Origin: Acidobacteriota bacterium
GTDB lineage: Bacteria > Acidobacteriota > Thermoanaerobaculia > UBA5066
Direction of reading: 5' to 3'
Assembly: GCA_016789625.1 (NCBI GenBank)
Contig: JAEUQS010000069.1
Span: 1 to 8,727, forward strand
Length of the DNA: 8,727 nucleotides
Shown here: piece after piece, positions 6,348 through 8,727 of the stretch
Position numbering within the stretch: position 1 is the first letter of the stretch
Layout of the letters: each line of letters opens with the position of its first letter
Made by a program: the position numbers and the translations under genes
Notes under the pieces: model-generated
Databases searched by the model: none
The model's input: the letters and a program-made list of their open reading frames with translations, nothing else
What the model was told of the DNA's origin: nothing

Positions 6348-7001
6348 ATGAGCCCTGAACCATTGGAATCGGGCACGGCCACATCCGGCCGTGCCACCCC
6401 TTCCCCGTCGACGCCTCTCTTCGTGAAGGCCTGGCTGGCCTCCTTCCTCGCGCTCGCCGTCCCGGTCGACAGCAACCGCCAGTCCCGCGCGGGGGCCGAA
6501 TCCCTCGCGCCTCTCCCGCCCAACGACGACGTATCCACCGACCTCGGCGGACCGTCCTACGGCACGGCCCGGTTCACCACCCTCAAGGCAGGATGGCCGG
6601 CGGCCGCCCCCGAGCTCGCCAACGACGACGAGAACCGAGCCTGGGAGCTCGTCTTCAAGCACTGCGAGCGCTACGGCATCGAAGACAAGGCCCTTCTCAT
6701 GTTCCGCACCATCTGGCACGAGAGCCGTTGCCAGTCGGGAGCGAAGTCGCGCTGCGGCCGGTATTACGGTATCGCGCAGTTCGTGAAGTCGACGTTCACG
6801 AAGAACGTGAAGAAGATGAAGGCGCTCGGCTACGTGGCTCCCGATGCGGCCTACTCGCCTCTGGACACCGACCAGGCCATGGAGGTGATGGCGTTCATGT
6901 GGAGCCAGGGGTACGAACGGCATTGGGGACCCTACGCCCGGCACGCGAAGCGCTGGGCAAAGGAAATGGCAAGCCGTCCGGTCGTGGTGGCGGTCAATTA
7001 G
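6348..7001 (+). CDS. Exported lytic-transglycosylase-like protein (SLT, lysozyme-like fold)
   Basis: The protein is 217 residues from ATG 6348, chosen because GGAG sits 4 nt upstream. Residues 24-40 (LFVKAWLASFLALAVPV) are a signal or signal-anchor segment, so the enzyme acts in the periplasm. A low-complexity stretch runs to about 90. The lysozyme-like domain covers about 95-205: ALLMFRTIWHESRCQ (115-129, E125 as the catalytic acid), GRYYGIAQF (137-145, the G-[LI]-x-Q-type motif after the catalytic helix) and HWGPYA (192-197). C128 and C136 flank the active site and could form a disulfide. Lytic transglycosylases cleave the MurNAc-GlcNAc bond of peptidoglycan to 1,6-anhydro products; this one is short, with little beyond the catalytic domain. 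The two following genes encode SGNH hydrolases of the peptidoglycan de-O-acetylation type, which fits a cell-wall role. The open frame extends upstream to 6081, but that part lacks coding character. A GTG at 6423 is another, less supported start. Confidence 0.83.
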   Translation: MSPEPLESGTATSGRATPSPSTPLFVKAWLASFLALAVPVDSNRQSRAGAESLAPLPPNDDVSTDLGGPSYGTARFTTLKAGWPAAAPELANDDENRAWELVFKHCERYGIEDKALLMFRTIWHESRCQSGAKSRCGRYYGIAQFVKSTFTKNVKKMKALGYVAPDAAYSPLDTDQAMEVMAFMWSQGYERHWGPYARHAKRWAKEMASRPVVVAVN

Positions 7002-7006
7002 CCCCG

Positions 7007-7019
7007 GTTTGATTCAAAC
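7007..7019. promoter_or_regulatory. AT-rich 13-bp palindrome GTTTGA-T-TCAAAC (operator candidate)
   Basis: A perfect dyad with 6-bp arms about a single T sits 6 nt after the transglycosylase stop and 10 nt before the likely start of the next gene. It is notably AT-rich for this DNA. The 1-nt gap excludes an RNA hairpin of the full arms, so a protein-binding site is the likelier reading. No regulator can be named. Confidence 0.3.
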
Positions 7020-7028
7020 TCACGGGTT

Positions 7029-7955
7029 CTGAGAGCCCTCCCTCTCCTCGCTGCCCTGGTCGCGACGCCTCTCGCGTCTGCTGCGGGTTTCGCGCCCGTC
7101 GGCGGCGGGCCCGTGCGGATCCTCCACCTCGGGGATTCCCACGTCGCCGCGCCCGGGTTGCCGGGCGCCGTCGCGCAGTCGATCTCGGCGGCCCGCGGCG
7201 TCACGGCCCGGAGCGCGGGGCCGGCGCTCCTCGTGCTGCGGGGAAAAGACGGCCGCCTCGCCCGCCTCGGCGGTCAGCGCTGGGCCGGAGAGGACCTCTC
7301 CTACACGTCGTTGGGCCTCAACGGCGCGCAGGCGTCCGTGCTCGTGGGCGCAGACGATTCCCTCGAGACGGGCCTCCTCCGCGAAAGGCCCGACGTCCTC
7401 GTCCTCGCGTTCGGCACCAACGAGGCCGGCAGCCGCGACTTCGACCCGGCCGTCTACGAGCACGGCCTGAACACGCTCTACGCGCGCATCGCGCGGGCTC
7501 TCCCCGATGCGGGCGTGCTCGTCTGCGGGCCGCCGGACCGCTCCGGCGGGCGCGTCCTGGCCGAGGTCGTCGAGGCCCAGCGCCGGGCCGCGGGCCGCGC
7601 CGGCTTCGTGTTCCTCGACCTCCGCGCCGAGATGGGCGGACGGCGGAGCATCCTCTCGTGGCAGGCCTCCGGCCTCGCCCGCCCCGACCTCGTCCACTTC
7701 TCGGCCGCGGGCTACTCGGAGCTCGCGCTCTTCGTGGCCCGCGCCCTTTCGAGCGAGGCCCGCCGCGCGGGCGGACCGGTTCTCTCCGTCGCGCGGGCCA
7801 CGCCTCCGCGCACGCCGTCGACGCACGTCACGCCCGCGCGATCCGCAGGAAACGACGCGAACGACGTCCGGGTCTTCCGGGACGCGAGCGGACGCATCGT
7901 CTTCTCCAACGCGGGCAGGCCGGCCGCGGCGCCGCTCCTCGCGAGGCAGCCGTGA
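7029..7955 (+). CDS. Exported SGNH/GDSL hydrolase, first of a tandem pair, with DUF4124-like C-terminal segment
   Basis: All SGNH blocks are present, numbered from a CTG at 7029 (308 residues). Block I is RILHLGDSH (30-38, nucleophile S37), block II LGLNGAQ (95-101), block III FGTNEAG (128-134, oxyanion N131) and block V DLVHFSAAGY (220-229, D220 and H223). Family members are esterases; this pattern resembles peptidoglycan O-acetylesterase-type proteins. The start is a problem. The first ATG/GTG-type codon is GTG 7113, directly at strand beta-1. However, the in-frame sequence upstream reads RALPLLAALVATPLASAAG, a clear signal peptide, and the only start-like codon before it is CTG 7029. I chose that, with GTG 7113 as the conservative alternative. 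After a Pro/Thr-rich linker, DVRVFRDASGRIVFSN (279-294) resembles the short DUF4124 motif found at ends of envelope proteins. It follows the transglycosylase by 27 nt and overlaps the next gene by 4 nt, so it is co-transcribed with both. Confidence 0.82.
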   Translation: MRALPLLAALVATPLASAAGFAPVGGGPVRILHLGDSHVAAPGLPGAVAQSISAARGVTARSAGPALLVLRGKDGRLARLGGQRWAGEDLSYTSLGLNGAQASVLVGADDSLETGLLRERPDVLVLAFGTNEAGSRDFDPAVYEHGLNTLYARIARALPDAGVLVCGPPDRSGGRVLAEVVEAQRRAAGRAGFVFLDLRAEMGGRRSILSWQASGLARPDLVHFSAAGYSELALFVARALSSEARRAGGPVLSVARATPPRTPSTHVTPARSAGNDANDVRVFRDASGRIVFSNAGRPAAAPLLARQP

Positions 7956-8727
7956 GAAGCCTCGTCGCTCTGCTCCTCGTCTCGCTCCTGGGAGCGTCGC
8001 CGCTCCTCGCGGCGAAGAAGCCTCCGAGGAAGAGAGCCGCCAAGGCCAGCCGTCCCGCGCGCGTGGGTCCTCCGGAGCCCCGGGCGATGAGCATCGAGAA
8101 CGCCTCGGCCCTCGCGCCGTTCTTCGAAGCCCTCGCGGAGGGCGGGGGCGACGGACTCCGCCCCGGAGGAAGGAAGACGCTGCGGGTCCTCCACTTCGGC
8201 GATTCCCACGTCGCCGCCGACTTCTGGACCGGACAGCTCCGCAAGCTCTTCCAGGAGCGCTGGGGCGACGCGGGTCCGGGACTCGTTCCTCCCGGGCACC
8301 CGTACAAGTACTTCCGCCACACGCTCGTGAAGAGCCTCCCCGGCGAGGGGTTCCGCACGGTGGGTCTGCCTCCCGACCCGAACGACGGCCTCTACGGCCT
8401 CACCGGCTTCGCGCTCTTTCCCGAAACGGGCCCCGCCGAGGCCTCGCTCGAGGGCGTGTTCACGTCGTTCGACATCCCGCTCCTTTACTTTTCGGGAGGA
8501 GGCTGCGCCGCGGTGGAGCTCGACGGCGCCACCGTGTTCTCCGGCGAGCTGGACGGCGGCCCCGAAGACGCCGCTCCGGAATGCTCCGTTCTGGAGCGGG
8601 ATTCTCCGGTACGGAGCATCTCCCCCGGTAAGCCGGCCTGGGGTCTCGCCCGGGTGAGGAACCTCGAGCCCCTCGCCCCCGGCCCCCACCGGCTCACGGT
8701 GAAGACCGGCTGCGGCGCGCCCGTGAG
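7952..8727 (+). CDS. Exported SGNH/GDSL hydrolase with beta-rich insert (Ape1-like peptidoglycan O-acetylesterase candidate), C-terminus cut by window edge
   Basis: GTG 7952 overlaps the preceding stop (GTGA), typical of translational coupling. The frame stays open for 258 codons to the right edge. Residues 1-21 are a signal peptide (LVALLLVSLLGASPLLA), followed by a Lys/Arg/Pro-rich stretch (22-46). Block I LRVLHFGDSHVAADFWTGQL (77-96) carries the nucleophile S85. Then WGDAGPGLVPPG (104-115) leads into a beta-rich region (about 130-258) with LLYFSGGGCAAVELDG (177-192) and PGPHRLTVKTGCGAPV. A beta-sandwich inserted between blocks I and II is the layout of Ape1-type peptidoglycan O-acetylesterases, which remove C6 O-acetyl groups from MurNAc. 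Blocks II, III and V lie beyond the window, so activity cannot be confirmed. The neighbour upstream is a shorter SGNH protein without the insert. Family call strong; the O-acetylesterase role is inferred from layout and the adjacent transglycosylase. Confidence 0.85.
   Translation, partial: MRSLVALLLVSLLGASPLLAAKKPPRKRAAKASRPARVGPPEPRAMSIENASALAPFFEALAEGGGDGLRPGGRKTLRVLHFGDSHVAADFWTGQLRKLFQERWGDAGPGLVPPGHPYKYFRHTLVKSLPGEGFRTVGLPPDPNDGLYGLTGFALFPETGPAEASLEGVFTSFDIPLLYFSGGGCAAVELDGATVFSGELDGGPEDAAPECSVLERDSPVRSISPGKPAWGLARVRNLEPLAPGPHRLTVKTGCGAPV

Noticed and set aside
7507..8631. Arg/Pro-rich 374-residue plus-strand frame
   Set aside because: It overlaps both SGNH genes in another frame and consists of low-complexity Arg/Ala/Ser sequence.
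1..8727. tRNA, rRNA, CRISPR arrays, insertion sequences, toxin-antitoxin or defence genes
   Set aside because: Reading both strands, I saw no such motifs, terminal repeats or regularly spaced repeats.

Overview
The window is GC-rich DNA (about 70% by eye) from a Gram-negative bacterium. Supporting signs are a TonB-dependent outer-membrane receptor with an N-terminal carboxypeptidase-regulatory-like domain, several Sec-type signal peptides, periplasmic cell-wall enzymes and frequent GTG starts. The mix of a GH44 glycoside hydrolase, a CarboxypepD_reg-TonB receptor and paired SGNH hydrolases fits Acidobacteriota best, with Myxococcota as the alternative. This placement is inference from gene content, not from a marker gene. 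No tRNA, rRNA, CRISPR array, transposase or phage gene is visible.

Left part (1-2295, minus strand): the first 765 codons of a secreted multidomain GH44 glycanase (signal peptide, carbohydrate-binding-like beta domain, GH44 catalytic region, start of an IPT/TIG domain). It runs off the left edge. A 138-bp divergent intergenic region (2296-2433) holds a cluster of GTCGAG boxes in direct and inverted orientation.

Middle part (2434-6062, plus strand): a probable operon of three genes. They are a small histidine-rich membrane-anchored protein, a complete TonB-dependent receptor and a class I SAM-dependent methyltransferase. The His-rich partner suggests the receptor handles a metal or metal chelate, but the substrate is not proven. 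A perfect 18-bp GC palindrome lies between the first two genes.

Right part (6063-8727, plus strand): a cell-wall module. A candidate promoter (TGGACA-N17-TATGGT) with a CRP-like dyad just upstream precedes a roughly 210-nt structured leader containing several hairpins and a possible pseudoknot. The leader is followed by an exported lytic-transglycosylase-like protein and two consecutive exported SGNH/GDSL hydrolases. The second SGNH protein has the layout of Ape1-type peptidoglycan O-acetylesterases and is cut by the right edge. Because O-acetylation of MurNAc blocks lytic transglycosylases, pairing a transglycosylase with O-acetylesterase-like proteins makes biochemical sense. An MBOAT/PatA-type O-acetyltransferase would be a natural gene to look for just downstream.

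The most interesting signals are the structured leader upstream of the transglycosylase, the transglycosylase/SGNH/SGNH module, the phased box cluster in the divergent region, and the His-rich protein paired with the TonB receptor.
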